This document shows, in pieces, positions 1 to 10,300 of a stretch of 64,000 nucleotides of DNA. The notes under the pieces were generated by a model that saw nothing but the letters and a program-made list of their open reading frames with translations, ran no database searches and was not told where the DNA came from. The translations under genes and the position numbers were made by a program. Position 1 is the stretch's first letter. Every line of letters starts with the position of its first letter. Origin of the DNA: a bacterium (GTDB lineage: Bacteria; Myxococcota_A; Bradymonadia; Bradymonadales; Bradymonadaceae); contig JAUIBR010000024.1 of assembly GCA_030427705.1 (NCBI GenBank), positions 38,114 through 102,113 on the forward strand. Direction: 5' to 3'.

Positions 1-1
1 A

Positions 2-826
2 GTGACCATCAAGGGGTCCGAGGCCGATGTCAGCACTGCTTCGTTGGTGATGCGTCAGCTATACGCACTTGGCGGCAAAGGGGTGGGACTGAGTGCCACC
101 GACGTCAGCCGTGCGGTCGAAATACTGGCTCGGGACCCAGAAACAAACCTGGCCGAGATCTACCTGGATACGGTGATTGTCACGGCTCGCGGTAAGTCGA
201 TTTCACCCAAAGGTCTTAATCAGAAGCACTACGTCGACTTGATTCGACGTAATGACATCGTTTTTGGCGTTGGTCCCGCGGGTACGGGCAAGACGTTTCT
301 GGCCATGGCCATGGCGCTTAAAGCTCTGATGGATAAGCAGGTCAAACGCATCATCCTCACTCGCCCAGCGGTCGAGGCAGGCGAACGATTGGGCTTCTTA
401 CCTGGCGATTTGCAGGAAAAGGTGCATCCGTATCTTATTCCCCTCTACGACGCGATCCATGACATGATTGACTCCGATCGCGCGGACGAGTGGATGGAGA
501 AACAGATCATTGAAGTGGCGCCATTGGCGTTCATGCGCGGCCGGACCCTGAACGATGCATTTGTCATTCTGGACGAGGCCCAAAACGCCACGCGCGAGCA
601 GATGAAGATGTTTTTGACGCGAATTGGATTTGGCTCTCGGGCTGTGATTACAGGCGATATCACGCAAATCGACCTCCCGCGCCATCAGCACTCGGGGTTG
701 GTGGAAGCGACTCGGCTGCTTGCGGATATCGACGGCATCTCCATCGTGCGATTTTCGGATGTCGACGTCGTTCGCCACCCATTGGTCAAGCGAATCATTC
801 AAGCCTATGAACGAGACTCGGAATAG
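2..826 (+). CDS. ybeZ: PhoH-like ATPase (YbeZ type), 5'-truncated by the window edge
   Basis: A PhoH-family P-loop ATPase, thought to act with YbeY in ribosome or RNA metabolism. The visible 274 residues contain Walker A GPAGTGKT at about residues 96-103 and the Walker B-like VILDEAQN at about 188-195, followed by the conserved [11 protein letters not shown] segment. The frame is open to the left edge, and the first visible residues match an internal family segment (VTIKG...), so roughly 40-60 N-terminal residues probably lie outside; the GTG at position 2 is not the likely start. Its place ahead of an HD phosphodiesterase and ybeY is the conserved bacterial order phoH-HD-ybeY. The assignment is secure for the family; the exact cellular substrate is not known. 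Confidence 0.93.
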   Translation: MTIKGSEADVSTASLVMRQLYALGGKGVGLSATDVSRAVEILARDPETNLAEIYLDTVIVTARGKSISPKGLNQKHYVDLIRRNDIVFGVGPAGTGKTFLAMAMALKALMDKQVKRIILTRPAVEAGERLGFLPGDLQEKVHPYLIPLYDAIHDMIDSDRADEWMEKQIIEVAPLAFMRGRTLNDAFVILDEAQNATREQMKMFLTRIGFGSRAVITGDITQIDLPRHQHSGLVEATRLLADIDGISIVRFSDVDVVRHPLVKRIIQAYERDSE

Positions 827-988
827 GCGCAACACGGCTCGCTACGCGGCGAATCGCGAATAATGCCAATGCGAGTTCAATGGTGTATGATAGCCACATA
901 GAATTTCCTTCTAACGTATTTGGTTTTAACCATTCGCAGCGCATGGAGCGCGCTTCGGAAGGAAGTCAGTCGGTGTCTGAGTGAGAGT

Positions 989-3634
989 ATGAAGACCCAA
1001 AAGACCAAAAGCGTATTTTCGCGGGTCGATAGTTCAAAAACGCTACTTGAGGGGCTGTTTGATAACACGCTGGCGCAGCTAGCGGCGTTTATCGCGTTCA
1101 TCGTGATCACCGTTTTGTTGGTGACACTGGACGTCAATGACCGCGAACAGTTCCTGAAATCGCTTGAACCCGGCCAGGTCGCTGCACAAGACATTATCGC
1201 GACGCGCGCGTTTGTGTTTGCGCAGCTCGATGAAGTTGAAAGTGCGAAACGTCGTGAATCTGCCGCGAACGAAGTCCCGGTCGTCTTCGACTGGGAAGAG
1301 AGTCAGGGCGAGACCGTGCGAAACCGTGTACGGGAATCATTCAGCCAAATGCGGACCGGCCTCGCCGATACAGTCCGGAAGACCTTGGAGCAGAACGATC
1401 CAAAGCGGCTTGAAGCCCTCATGGCCAATGCCCCTGAGGACACTAACGATCTGTTGATCTCAACGTTGTCGCCGCAGCGCCGGGTTTCGTTGTCCAATGA
1501 AATGCGAAAGGACGTCTTCGATCGGGCGTTGGGCGTGTCGATCCGTGATTCCGATTTTGATGCTTTCGCACGCTCCGGCTTTTCAAATGAGGCCGAAGTG
1601 GCCACCGCAGACATCGTTGCGGACCTGATGACGAATATCATCGTCCCTACGCAGCGCGTGCTCGACGCTGAGGGCGAGCGTGGCATCTTCCTGCGACGGC
1701 GTCGTGGGGATCAGCTGTTGGTCGAATATCACGTCAAAGACATCCAAGCCCGCTTTATCACCATGGAACGCGTGCCTGCGCTCGTTGAAGAGTCAAGCGC
1801 ACGCCGTGTCAGTAGCATCGGTGACCGTGAGCTGCGAAATGCGGTCTCGTCGACAGCCTCTGCGCTGGTGCAACCGAATACCTTCTTCAATCAGGACGCT
1901 ACCGTCGCCAAGCGCGAATCAGCCCGACAATCCGTGGCCGACGTTGTCGTGCGCGAAGAGTTCCGCGAGGGACAGGTTCTGGCCAAGAAGGGCGAGACCC
2001 TGACGGCGCGTGATATCCGCGTTGTTGAGATGATGCTCTCGGAAAAAGAGACCCTTCGAAACACGCAGACATTCGCAGGAACGGTTCTTATTTGCGTGCT
2101 CATGTTGGTGACGCTCTACCTGTTCGGTCGTCGGAATATTCGCAAGTTCCGGCCTGAGCGTCGCGATATCGTGTTCATGGCGGTGAGCCTCATCGTCTTG
2201 CTCATCATCGCGCGATTTGGGGCGTGGTTGAGTCATGCGATTGCGGATCAGCTCGAAGGGCTGCCGGCCGAAGCTTGGTACTACGGGATTCCTGTCGCCA
2301 CAGCAGGCATGTTGATTCGATTGGTGCTCAATTCTGAACATGCCGTCGTGTTCACCGTCTTCTTTGCAGTCCTCTGCGGCGTGATGGCCGACAACTCGTT
2401 GTTCTTCATGAGCTACGTCATCATCGGCGGTCTTGTCGGCGCAGGCGCTGCAAAGCAAGTGAAGAACCGGATGGCGATGATGTGGTCTGGCGTCGTGGTC
2501 GGATTGGTCAACGTCGTCGCAATCTTGGCGTTCCTTGGACTGCAGGGCGAACTCTTGCGGCTGAGCACCCTGGGATACTCGATGGTTGGCTTCTTCAGCG
2601 GCGTCCTGAGCGGTTTCATTGTTTCCGCGACACTGCCCCTGGTTGAAGCGGCGTTTGGCTACACAACGGACATCAAGCTGCTTGAGCTCGCAAACCTGAA
2701 CCACCCTGCCCTTCGTGAGCTCATCATGCGCGCGCCGGGTTCGTATCATCACAGCATGATGGTGGGTTCGTTGTGCGAGGCTGCGGCGGAGGCAATTGGC
2801 TGTAACCCGCTGCTCTCAAGGGTTGGCGCGTACTATCACGATATTGGAAAAGCTAAGAACCCGGGATACTTCGCTGAGAATCAGAAGCTCGGACAGAATC
2901 CACACGACAAGCTTAAACCCAATATGAGTGCGCTTATCATCAAAGCTCACGTCAAAGATGGGCTTGAAATGGGCCGTCAGTATCGCTTGCCTGATGTCAT
3001 TTTGGACTTCATCGCGCAGCACCACGGGACGAGCCTGATCGCGTACTTCTACTACAAGGCCAAGCAGCTTGAAGACCCGGACATTCCCGAGGTCAAAGAG
3101 AAGGACTATCGCTACCCTGGGCCGAAGCCGCAGACCCGCGAGACCGCCATCTGCTTGCTCGCCGACGGTATCGAGGCGGCTAGCCGAGCGATGCCAAACC
3201 CGACGCATGCGAAGCTGAAAGGTCTCGTCCAGAAGATGATCAACAAGGCGTTCACGGACGGTCAGCTAGATGAGTGTGAGCTCACGCTCAAGGACCTCAA
3301 CCAGATTGCCGAGGCCTTCCATCGCATTCTGACCGGTATCTATCACCATCGTCCGGAGTACCCGACGGATAAGAAGAACGACAAGCAAGCGCCACCGACG
3401 ACCGAAACGAAGCGGATTCCCGTCCGCAAGAATGGTAAGGATGGCGAAGAAAGCGACACTGTCTCCGACGTCTGGGAACTGACGGAGAAGCGCGCTGAGC
3501 TTGAGTCAAAGGACGACGATGCCGGTGGAGATAAACGTGATGGGGGCGGCGACGGAGCACCCCCTGCTGCAAAGCCTGGAAAACAGGATTCAGACGAAGG
3601 CCGAGAGTCACTTCCACGCCTTGGGTCTAACTGA
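989..3634 (+). CDS. 7TM-HD membrane phosphodiesterase (PgpH/YqfF-like)
   Basis: Membrane HD-domain phosphohydrolase of the 7TMR-HD type; characterised relatives (Listeria PgpH) hydrolyse the second messenger c-di-AMP. Order of parts: one N-terminal membrane helix (about residues 27-50), a large extracytoplasmic domain to about 355, a block of about seven helices (360-560), then a cytoplasmic HD domain with HHSMMVG near 586 and YYHDIGK near 615, and a charged, low-complexity tail. I chose the ATG at 989 over the TTG at 920 because the extra 23 residues look non-conserved and GTGAGAG precedes the ATG. The last 116 nt overlap ybeY in another frame. c-di-AMP as substrate is inferred from family only. 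Confidence 0.92.
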   Translation: MKTQKTKSVFSRVDSSKTLLEGLFDNTLAQLAAFIAFIVITVLLVTLDVNDREQFLKSLEPGQVAAQDIIATRAFVFAQLDEVESAKRRESAANEVPVVFDWEESQGETVRNRVRESFSQMRTGLADTVRKTLEQNDPKRLEALMANAPEDTNDLLISTLSPQRRVSLSNEMRKDVFDRALGVSIRDSDFDAFARSGFSNEAEVATADIVADLMTNIIVPTQRVLDAEGERGIFLRRRRGDQLLVEYHVKDIQARFITMERVPALVEESSARRVSSIGDRELRNAVSSTASALVQPNTFFNQDATVAKRESARQSVADVVVREEFREGQVLAKKGETLTARDIRVVEMMLSEKETLRNTQTFAGTVLICVLMLVTLYLFGRRNIRKFRPERRDIVFMAVSLIVLLIIARFGAWLSHAIADQLEGLPAEAWYYGIPVATAGMLIRLVLNSEHAVVFTVFFAVLCGVMADNSLFFMSYVIIGGLVGAGAAKQVKNRMAMMWSGVVVGLVNVVAILAFLGLQGELLRLSTLGYSMVGFFSGVLSGFIVSATLPLVEAAFGYTTDIKLLELANLNHPALRELIMRAPGSYHHSMMVGSLCEAAAEAIGCNPLLSRVGAYYHDIGKAKNPGYFAENQKLGQNPHDKLKPNMSALIIKAHVKDGLEMGRQYRLPDVILDFIAQHHGTSLIAYFYYKAKQLEDPDIPEVKEKDYRYPGPKPQTRETAICLLADGIEAASRAMPNPTHAKLKGLVQKMINKAFTDGQLDECELTLKDLNQIAEAFHRILTGIYHHRPEYPTDKKNDKQAPPTTETKRIPVRKNGKDGEESDTVSDVWELTEKRAELESKDDDAGGDKRDGGGDGAPPAAKPGKQDSDEGRESLPRLGSN

Positions 3635-4016
3635 TCCTGAGCTCAGCGTTGTCCTCTGCGACAACGAGACCATCCAATCCCTCAATAAAGAATGGCGCGG
3701 CGAAGATAAACCGACTGACGTGCTTTCGTTTCCGTTATGGGAACCTGACGAGTTTCATGCGGCCGTCCCTGCGCTTGGTGATGTGATCATCAGCGTCGAG
3801 TATGCCGAAGGTTTACTGGATACTGCGGAACACCAGAGGCGTGTTGCTGATGAGCTCGGCGTCCCGACGGAACAGCTCGACTGGGGCCTGCTGGAAGAAG
3901 TGGACTTCTTACTCATCCACGGGATGTTGCACTTGATTGGTCACGACCATGCCGAGCCCGACGAAGAGGCGGCGATGAAGGCTGAGGAGAAACGCTTGTG
4001 GGAAGCGTCTAGTTGA
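3519..4016 (+). CDS. ybeY: Endoribonuclease YbeY (rRNA maturation factor)
   Basis: YbeY is a single-strand-specific zinc endoribonuclease for 16S rRNA 3' maturation and ribosome quality control. The signature HGMLHLIGHDH (about residues 134-144) carries the three zinc-binding histidines, and EWRGEDKPTDVLSFP is the other hallmark block. At 165 aa it has normal family length. The start at 3519 is chosen because the sequence MPVEINV begins the first beta strand and AAAGGA lies 6 nt upstream; TTG 3501 is possible. It begins inside the C-terminal tail of the HD gene, overlapping by 116 nt, and its 3' end overlaps the convergent LON-domain gene by 8 nt. Confidence 0.96.
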   Translation: MPVEINVMGAATEHPLLQSLENRIQTKAESHFHALGLTDPELSVVLCDNETIQSLNKEWRGEDKPTDVLSFPLWEPDEFHAAVPALGDVIISVEYAEGLLDTAEHQRRVADELGVPTEQLDWGLLEEVDFLLIHGMLHLIGHDHAEPDEEAAMKAEEKRLWEASS

Positions 4017-4671
4017 CCTGGTCGTCCGGCGCCACGGCGGTTCGAGCGAGAATCTCCGACAGTCGGTCACTCACGACTGCCAATCGCTCCCCAATATCGA
4101 GATTTCGCAACAACGCCTGGCGAACATCGGCTTCACCGATCAGTGCATTTGCAATCTGATCGGCGATGGAGCTCGCATCTTCGCTGCCTGCCAGAATTCG
4201 ATGAATGAAGTCCGCGGCTTCGCTGTTGATCTGTCGCAGCGTGGCTGTGAAAAGGTGCAGGGTTTCAACCTGTTCCTTCGTGCCGTCTTCACCGTGCTCA
4301 CCCAAAATCTCGGCCTGAATACGGCGGTAGCTCTTGTCCGGCTGATGTTCTTTCAGCACACGGAGCCGTGCGACGCCATCAAGCTCTAGAAAGTAGCGGC
4401 CATCAGGGAGCTTCTGGTGTTTGCCGATGAAACCAGCACCCACAACATCATGTATCGCAGGCCGCCCGTGTTCGTCCGTAGGCTTCGTTACATCGATCTG
4501 AGCCATGGCGATGGGAAGGCCTTGCTCCAGTGCGTCTGCGGTCATCTCGCGATATCGCGGTTCAAAAATGTGGAGTGGTAGCTTGGTATGCGGGAAGAAG
4601 ACGACATTGGGCAACGGGAAGACAGGCATGTCTTCGAGGTGTTCCGCCAGATGTTGCAGCTTTTCTTCCAC
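4009..4671 (-). CDS. Stand-alone LON substrate-binding domain protein
   Basis: A 220-aa protein consisting of the Lon N-terminal (substrate-recognition) domain with no ATPase or protease part. The segment FPLPNVVFFPHTKLPLHIFE near residues 18-37 followed by PRYREM is the diagnostic beginning of this fold; DGVARLRVL around 98 is a second conserved block. Such free-standing LON proteins are widespread but their function is not settled. The start is GTG with GGAAC 4 nt before it. A perfect 7-bp inverted repeat sits 13 nt upstream. It is downstream of and co-directional with the MORN-like lipoprotein. Confidence 0.9.
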   Translation of the reverse strand: MEEKLQHLAEHLEDMPVFPLPNVVFFPHTKLPLHIFEPRYREMTADALEQGLPIAMAQIDVTKPTDEHGRPAIHDVVGAGFIGKHQKLPDGRYFLELDGVARLRVLKEHQPDKSYRRIQAEILGEHGEDGTKEQVETLHLFTATLRQINSEAADFIHRILAGSEDASSIADQIANALIGEADVRQALLRNLDIGERLAVVSDRLSEILARTAVAPDDQVN

Positions 4672-4683
4672 GTACGTTCCACA

Positions 4684-4701
4684 AGTGGGAATTCTCCCAC
4701 T
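4684..4701 (-). promoter_or_regulatory. Perfect inverted repeat before the LON-domain gene
   Basis: AGTGGGA-ATTC-TCCCACT: a 7-bp stem with a 4-nt loop, or an 18-bp palindromic site, 13 nt upstream of the GTG start. It could be an operator or an RNA hairpin close to the ribosome-binding site. Function is inferred from position only. Confidence 0.3.
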
Positions 4702-4758
4702 CGAATAGATGACTTCGACGCGCAGAAGATGCGCGCCGAAAAAAAGATGTAGCTTGTT

Positions 4759-5988
4759 TCACGGATTCGGCGTGGGTGGGTTCCAAGTTCCTTGCACTTG
4801 TTTCCCGTGACTATACTCGCCTTCCGTAGTCAGTTTGCCATCTGCGTCGAAGAATCGCCAACGACCATGTCGTCGCCCATCCCTGAATTCGCCAGATGTC
4901 TTGAGTTTCCCGTTTGGATGCCACCACTTCCATGGCCCGGTTTCTTTACCGTATTTGTACTCACCTTCGGCCTTTTTGGAGCCATTGGGGTGGTAGAACA
5001 CCCATTTTCCGTGACCGGCGTCACTTCGGTACTCACCTTCGTACACGGGTTTTCCGTTCTTCAATCCGCGCCAGGCGCCGTGGAATCGGCCCGTCTGATA
5101 GGTGCCTTCTTCTTCGAGTTTTCCGTCGCGGTCATAGAACTTCCACTGACCGTCGGCTACGCCCTCGTAATACTCGCCCTCGGCCTCGCGTACGCCATTA
5201 TCGTGATAGTAGGTCCAGAAATCGGTCTGTTTGCCACCGAAGTACATGCCGCGAGATTTGGGCTTTCCGTTATCGTAGAACTGTTGCCAAACGCCGTGTG
5301 GCGTGTCGGCGACGTACTCGCCGTCATCAACGAGCACTCCGGATTCGGTCCAGAATTTCCATCGACCTTCGGCCCGATTGTTCTTGTACAGGCCCTGCGA
5401 AGTGAGCTGCCCATTTGCCGCGTAAAAGGACCAATTCCCATCCCGATTTCCGGCAATATAGGACCCCTCAGCGCGTTTTTGGCCGTTGTCGTGAAAGTCC
5501 ATCCAAGGGCCAACTCTCAAGTCGGCCTCGTACTTACCCTCACTTAGTAGATTGCCGTTCGGGTACCAGTGTTTCCAAACCCCCTGATACCGGTCCGATG
5601 CGTAGTAGCCAGCGGATTCGAGCTCCCCATCGCTGTAGTAAGTCTTCCATTCGCCCGTCTTCACGCCCGCGACCATTCGGCCCTGTGCTTGAACGGCTTC
5701 GTTGGGATGAAATAGCGACCAGACGCCGGATTTCAGCCCTCGGTCGAAGTGGCCTTGCGACTTCAGTTTCCCTTCGGGCGTCCATTCCGTGTATGGGCCG
5801 TGGCGCTCACCGCCTTCGAGTTCGCACCAACGCTCAAAATGGATTGGGGGTGCGCCGCCTTGGGGTTTTGTGCCCTCTGGGCAGGTGCTTGAGAACTGTT
5901 GGGTGGGTTGCGTGAGCTTCTTCTGAGGTCGTTCCGCAGGACCGGAGCAGCCCATCACGAACACCAAAACCAGAAGAATCAGTCGCAC
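4759..5988 (-). CDS. MORN-like (YwqK-type) repeat lipoprotein
   Basis: A 409-aa exported lipoprotein. The N-terminus is MRLILLVLVFVMGC, a short signal peptide ending in a lipobox with Cys14. The rest is about fourteen repeats of 23-24 residues with the pattern G-x-W-x-F/Y-Y-x-x-N/D-G-x-x-x-x-x-G-x-Y, the MORN_2/YwqK antitoxin-like repeat. I chose GTG 5988 rather than TTG 6009: AAAGGA lies 9 nt upstream, the signal peptide starts properly there, and the start shares one base with the TAG of the TraB gene (TAGTG), typical of translational coupling. Role unknown; probably a surface binding or scaffold protein. Confidence 0.88.
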   Translation of the reverse strand: MRLILLVLVFVMGCSGPAERPQKKLTQPTQQFSSTCPEGTKPQGGAPPIHFERWCELEGGERHGPYTEWTPEGKLKSQGHFDRGLKSGVWSLFHPNEAVQAQGRMVAGVKTGEWKTYYSDGELESAGYYASDRYQGVWKHWYPNGNLLSEGKYEADLRVGPWMDFHDNGQKRAEGSYIAGNRDGNWSFYAANGQLTSQGLYKNNRAEGRWKFWTESGVLVDDGEYVADTPHGVWQQFYDNGKPKSRGMYFGGKQTDFWTYYHDNGVREAEGEYYEGVADGQWKFYDRDGKLEEEGTYQTGRFHGAWRGLKNGKPVYEGEYRSDAGHGKWVFYHPNGSKKAEGEYKYGKETGPWKWWHPNGKLKTSGEFRDGRRHGRWRFFDADGKLTTEGEYSHGKQVQGTWNPPTPNP

Positions 5989-7169
5989 TACAGCACGTCC
6001 TTTAACCAATAGAAGCTCGCATAGGTACCCACCATACTGCCAAGATTTGCGCCGATAAACACGAGCAAGACTCGACTAAGTCGGTTCTTCCACCATCCGG
6101 AGGCTTCGGTGATGTCCTCGCCGATATCCTCCAGGTCGCGAACTTTTGGTGAAGCGACAAATGTCTGGACTAACGCCGCGACCATCCCCGCACCCACTGT
6201 GGGGTTTAGCGAGGTAAACGGTGCGGCGAAGAAGGTTGCGATGACGGTTAGGGGATGACCGAACGCGATCAATGCACCGAGACCACCCAGAATGCCATTG
6301 ACCAGGAACCACGCTAGCGCAGCACGTTCAAGTGCCTTCTGGTCACCGTAGATGAACCCTGCGATGAACACACCGATGACGATCAGCGGCAGAATCCACG
6401 GGATGACCTTGGAGGCGAGCGTCTTTTCGGGGATGACTTCAATCTCTTCGATCGCGGTCGCGTCTTTCTGCGGCATGTTGAGATGTTCGATGATTCCGCG
6501 TTTGTGGGCCGCGCCAATCACTGCCAGCACTTTGTCGCCGGGTGCCTTGCGAATCGCGTCGGACATGAAGACGTCGCGTTCATCGACAAGCACTCCTTTG
6601 ATCGATGGTAGAGACTCTCCCATCGAATCCAGCATCTCGCCGATATTGTGACTTTCACGTAGGTCTTCGAGCGATTCCTCGTCCACCTCTTGGGTTTCGA
6701 ACATGCCCATGAAGAGCATCGAAATCAGCCCAGCTTTCTTCATGAATGGCGTCTTGCGCCAAGCACGCAGCAACGTGGTGCGGATATCGCGGTCCGCCAG
6801 CACAATCTCAGCGCCAAGCTCGTCGGCCTTTTGCACCGCTGCGAGCATCTCTGCGCCTGGTTTTACGCCGGTGTAGTTGGACATGCGCTTTTGAAACGCC
6901 ATCAAGGCCAATCGTGCGACCAGAAACGTTGTCTGTTTGTTTCGAATGATCTGTTTGAGGTCGAGGGCTTCCCAATCCGGGGCGTTCACGAGCGCTTCGT
7001 ATCGCTGTTCGTCCAATTCGACACACACGGTGTCGGGAGCCTCAGCGACGATTGCTTCGGAGACGATATCGACCGAGCGCTGCGAAATATGCGCTGTTCC
7101 GACGAGAATAATCTCTTTGTTGTCCACGCTCAGCCGCGTGATATCTGTGCTTTCGAGAGTATCGTTCAT
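5988..7169 (-). CDS. TraB family membrane protein
   Basis: A 393-aa TraB/PrgY-type protein. The N-terminal domain carries ILVGTAHIS (GTAH motif at about 24-27), CVELDEQRY and, further on, AVIGAAHKRGI, the conserved glutamate and histidine blocks of the family, which includes suspected metalloproteases and pheromone-shutdown proteins. The C-terminal third contains about four membrane helices beginning near VIPWILPLIVIGVFIAGFI. ATG 7169 is preferred to the further upstream start at 7217, whose additional 16 residues look non-coding. It is first in a minus-strand unit with the MORN lipoprotein, divergent from the lipase-like gene. Confidence 0.88.
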   Translation of the reverse strand: MNDTLESTDITRLSVDNKEIILVGTAHISQRSVDIVSEAIVAEAPDTVCVELDEQRYEALVNAPDWEALDLKQIIRNKQTTFLVARLALMAFQKRMSNYTGVKPGAEMLAAVQKADELGAEIVLADRDIRTTLLRAWRKTPFMKKAGLISMLFMGMFETQEVDEESLEDLRESHNIGEMLDSMGESLPSIKGVLVDERDVFMSDAIRKAPGDKVLAVIGAAHKRGIIEHLNMPQKDATAIEEIEVIPEKTLASKVIPWILPLIVIGVFIAGFIYGDQKALERAALAWFLVNGILGGLGALIAFGHPLTVIATFFAAPFTSLNPTVGAGMVAALVQTFVASPKVRDLEDIGEDITEASGWWKNRLSRVLLVFIGANLGSMVGTYASFYWLKDVL

Positions 7170-7323
7170 CGTTTGGCAACCATTCAGATCCGGCGCAGCG
7201 ATATACCTCGCTGCCAAACGTCAAGCAAGTACAACGAACGCGGGCGCTTGCCGCCGCGCTTGACATCGTTCGCGCTGCGTAGAAATGTGCTCCAGTTAAC
7301 TTTCAGGTCGCAGGCATAGGTCT

Positions 7324-10300
7324 ATGAACAGAAGCCGTTGGTTGGTTTTGGCGGGTGTTATTGCACTCACCCCGTTAGTTAGTTGCATTGAGGACAACGC
7401 CGAGCCCGAGGGCCTCCGGCGGACGACCGAGAATTTCGGGCCGAAAATCGTATTCGATTTGGACGCGCGACCGTTCCCGGATGTCCCGTTCCCGAACGAC
7501 CTGGCGACGCGAGTCGACCCAGATTCTCCAACGAATCGGCGCATCAACGTGTCGTTGCGCGGCGGTTCGGATCAAGAGGAGAAGGTACGTGAGTTCGTCA
7601 ATCGCATGACTGGATTCGGTGTATTCAGCCCAATCACAGTGCAGTTCGACGGTTTGCTCGACCTTGCTGACATCGCCGCTCGCCACCAAGAGAAAGTGCC
7701 GGATTTCACCAACGACGCAGTCTATCTGGTGAAAATCGACCCTAAATCGAAAGAGTTTGGACAGCTCGAATTGATCGATCTGGGCTTGGGTAACTTCCCC
7801 ATTCTGCATGCAGAGCCTGACCGGTATTACGACAACGACCCGCGGCAGATGGGCACCAACCTTCTGTTTGAGTCGCATCTCGAAGAAGACGTGAACGGTA
7901 ACGGTCTTCTGGACCCGATGGAGGACACCGACGACGACCATGTTTGGGACAAGCCGAACTTGCTGGACCAAGATGGTGACCCGGTGGATTCCGGCAACGT
8001 CTTGTCCTGGTACGAACGCGAGACGAACACGCTCATCATGCGGCCTGTCCACGTTTTGGAGCCGAAGACGAAGTACGCAGTTGTGCTGACCCGCGCCTTG
8101 AAAGGCGACAACGGCGCGATGATCGACAGCCCGTTTGAGTGGATCAATCACACGCGCCAAACCGAAGATTTGGCGCCGCTGCGCACGATTCTGCCCCAAG
8201 TGTTGCCAACGCGATTCGACAGTTCCCTGGAGAGTGTCCGATTCGCATGGTCGTTTACGACTCAAGACCCGGCTGATGACCTCAAAGCCATTCGCGCTGG
8301 TCTCTATGGACATGGCACGCTCAAGCGTTTGTCGAACGAGTATCCGGCACAGCTAGCGCTGGTTCACAACGGTGTCGGACCGGATGCTGAGAAGCCACGC
8401 GTCTTCAATATCGAGCCGCTCTTGGACTTCCTGCTTCCCGTACTTCCAGAGTTTTTCGGTGTAGCCGCGACAAGCGTCGATGTGCTTGAGAAGAACTTGC
8501 GGAACATCGACTACATCGTGTCCGGGAGTTTTGAGTCTCCCTACTTCTTGGCTGACAAAGATGGTTTGGCAGAGACCGATAACTTTGGTCCAGACCGCAT
8601 TCAGGCTGACGACAACGAAGTCTTCGACCTCGATCCATACACGGGCGAGGCCTACTACAAGCCAAACGAAGTCACATTCATGTGCACGGTCCCTAAGGAG
8701 GCCGAAAATCGAAAGCCGCCCTTCCCAACCGTCATGTATAGCCACGCGATCAACTCCACTCGCCTGGAAATCCTTCTGTTTGGCGGGGCATTTGCGAAGT
8801 TTGGTTTCGCCGTTTGCGCCATCGACGCGGTGGGTCACGGCGTGGTCATTCCGGCTGAATACGACGACCTTATCACGACGGCGACCGACGCTCTGGGCGT
8901 TCCATACTTCCCACAAGTCATCGGACATCACCGTGCGAGGGACCTAAACAACGATGGGCTCGCTGAGTCGGGAGGCATGTTCTTCACCGCGGATATCCTG
9001 CATACACGGGACAACTTCCGTCAGACCGCGGTCGACCAATTCCAGTTCATCCGCATCATGCGTAGCTGGGACGGGGAGCGAGTTTGGCCAACGTCCATCG
9101 ACGAGGACAATAATTGGGTGAAGGCGCATCGAGAAATCGTGGCTCCATGGGACCAGGATGGCGATGGAGAGCCCGATCTCGCGGGCGACTTCAATGGCGA
9201 TGGCATCATCGACTTTGGCGGAAACCAAGCATTTGTCGGCATGGGGACGTCGTTGGGTGGGATTCAAACCGGATTGATTTCGGGTATTGAGCCAACGATC
9301 AAAGCTGCGGTTTCGAACGCTGGCGGCGGCGGAATGACGGACATCTCATCGCGGACCACGATTCGTAACGCGCGTGACGGTGTCACCCTGCGAATGATTG
9401 GACCGTTGGTTCACGGCACCCGATTTGAAGACGCTGAAGGCAATCAGAAGATGCGCCTCTACTTCACGATTCCAACCGCAGACCGTAGCACGGACGTCGA
9501 GATCGCCGTGCTCGATGGCATCGAAGACGGCGACCGGTTCGAACTTATCAACCCTAACCGCGATGTACGTTCGGCCGTGCCGGAGGACGAAAAACGCTCC
9601 AACTCGTATGTGCGCGACGGACGTGTGCGTGTCGCAATTGCTGCAGATGCAGACTTCGCCACGGCACGACTCGCCAAGCTAGGATTCGATGCAAAGGTCA
9701 GCCTTACCGACGACATCATGCCCTGCAAAGAGCGCTCTCGATGTGACGAAGCGTGCCCTGGCGGAAGCTGGACGTGTGACGCGGACAATCTGTGCATCCC
9801 GCGCGATGAGTGCATTCAATCGTTCGACCCAGACACCTACGATGGTGAGTTGGCCGATGAGCTGAACAAGCGCGTGGTGACCGACCCTCGCGAGTTTGGT
9901 GACCCTCTGATCCTCAATATCTATGGCGCGGACGGCGAACTTAAACAGACCGTCGACTCGTTCCAAGTTCACGGCATCTACGAGAACGTCTTGTATCCTG
10001 CTGGCGCGCCGCTTGCGGCTTTGGCACAGGGGCTGGGACTGAAGCGTCAGACACCAGATTTCCGACGTTTCATTGGCATCGCACAGACATTGATTGAGGG
10101 TGCGGATCCATCCGTATATGCGGCCCGCTACTTCAACGATCCCATCGAGTACCCATACGAGGAGGAGCCGTTCAACATCAACGGAACGAACTTCTTCATG
10201 GCAGGTACGGTGGGCGACCAAACGGTGCCGATTAGTGGTGGAATCGCAAACGCACGGACGGCGGGCATCGTTGATACGTTCAATATCGACCCTCGCTACG

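Noticed and set aside
1919..2752. 277-aa minus-strand reading frame opposite the 7TM-HD gene
   Set aside because: His/Asp/Glu-rich shadow of a conserved gene; no ribosome-binding site and no domain.
4792..5547. 251-aa plus-strand reading frame with hydrophobic stretches opposite the MORN lipoprotein
   Set aside because: Its apparent repeats mirror the MORN repeats on the other strand; no start signal.
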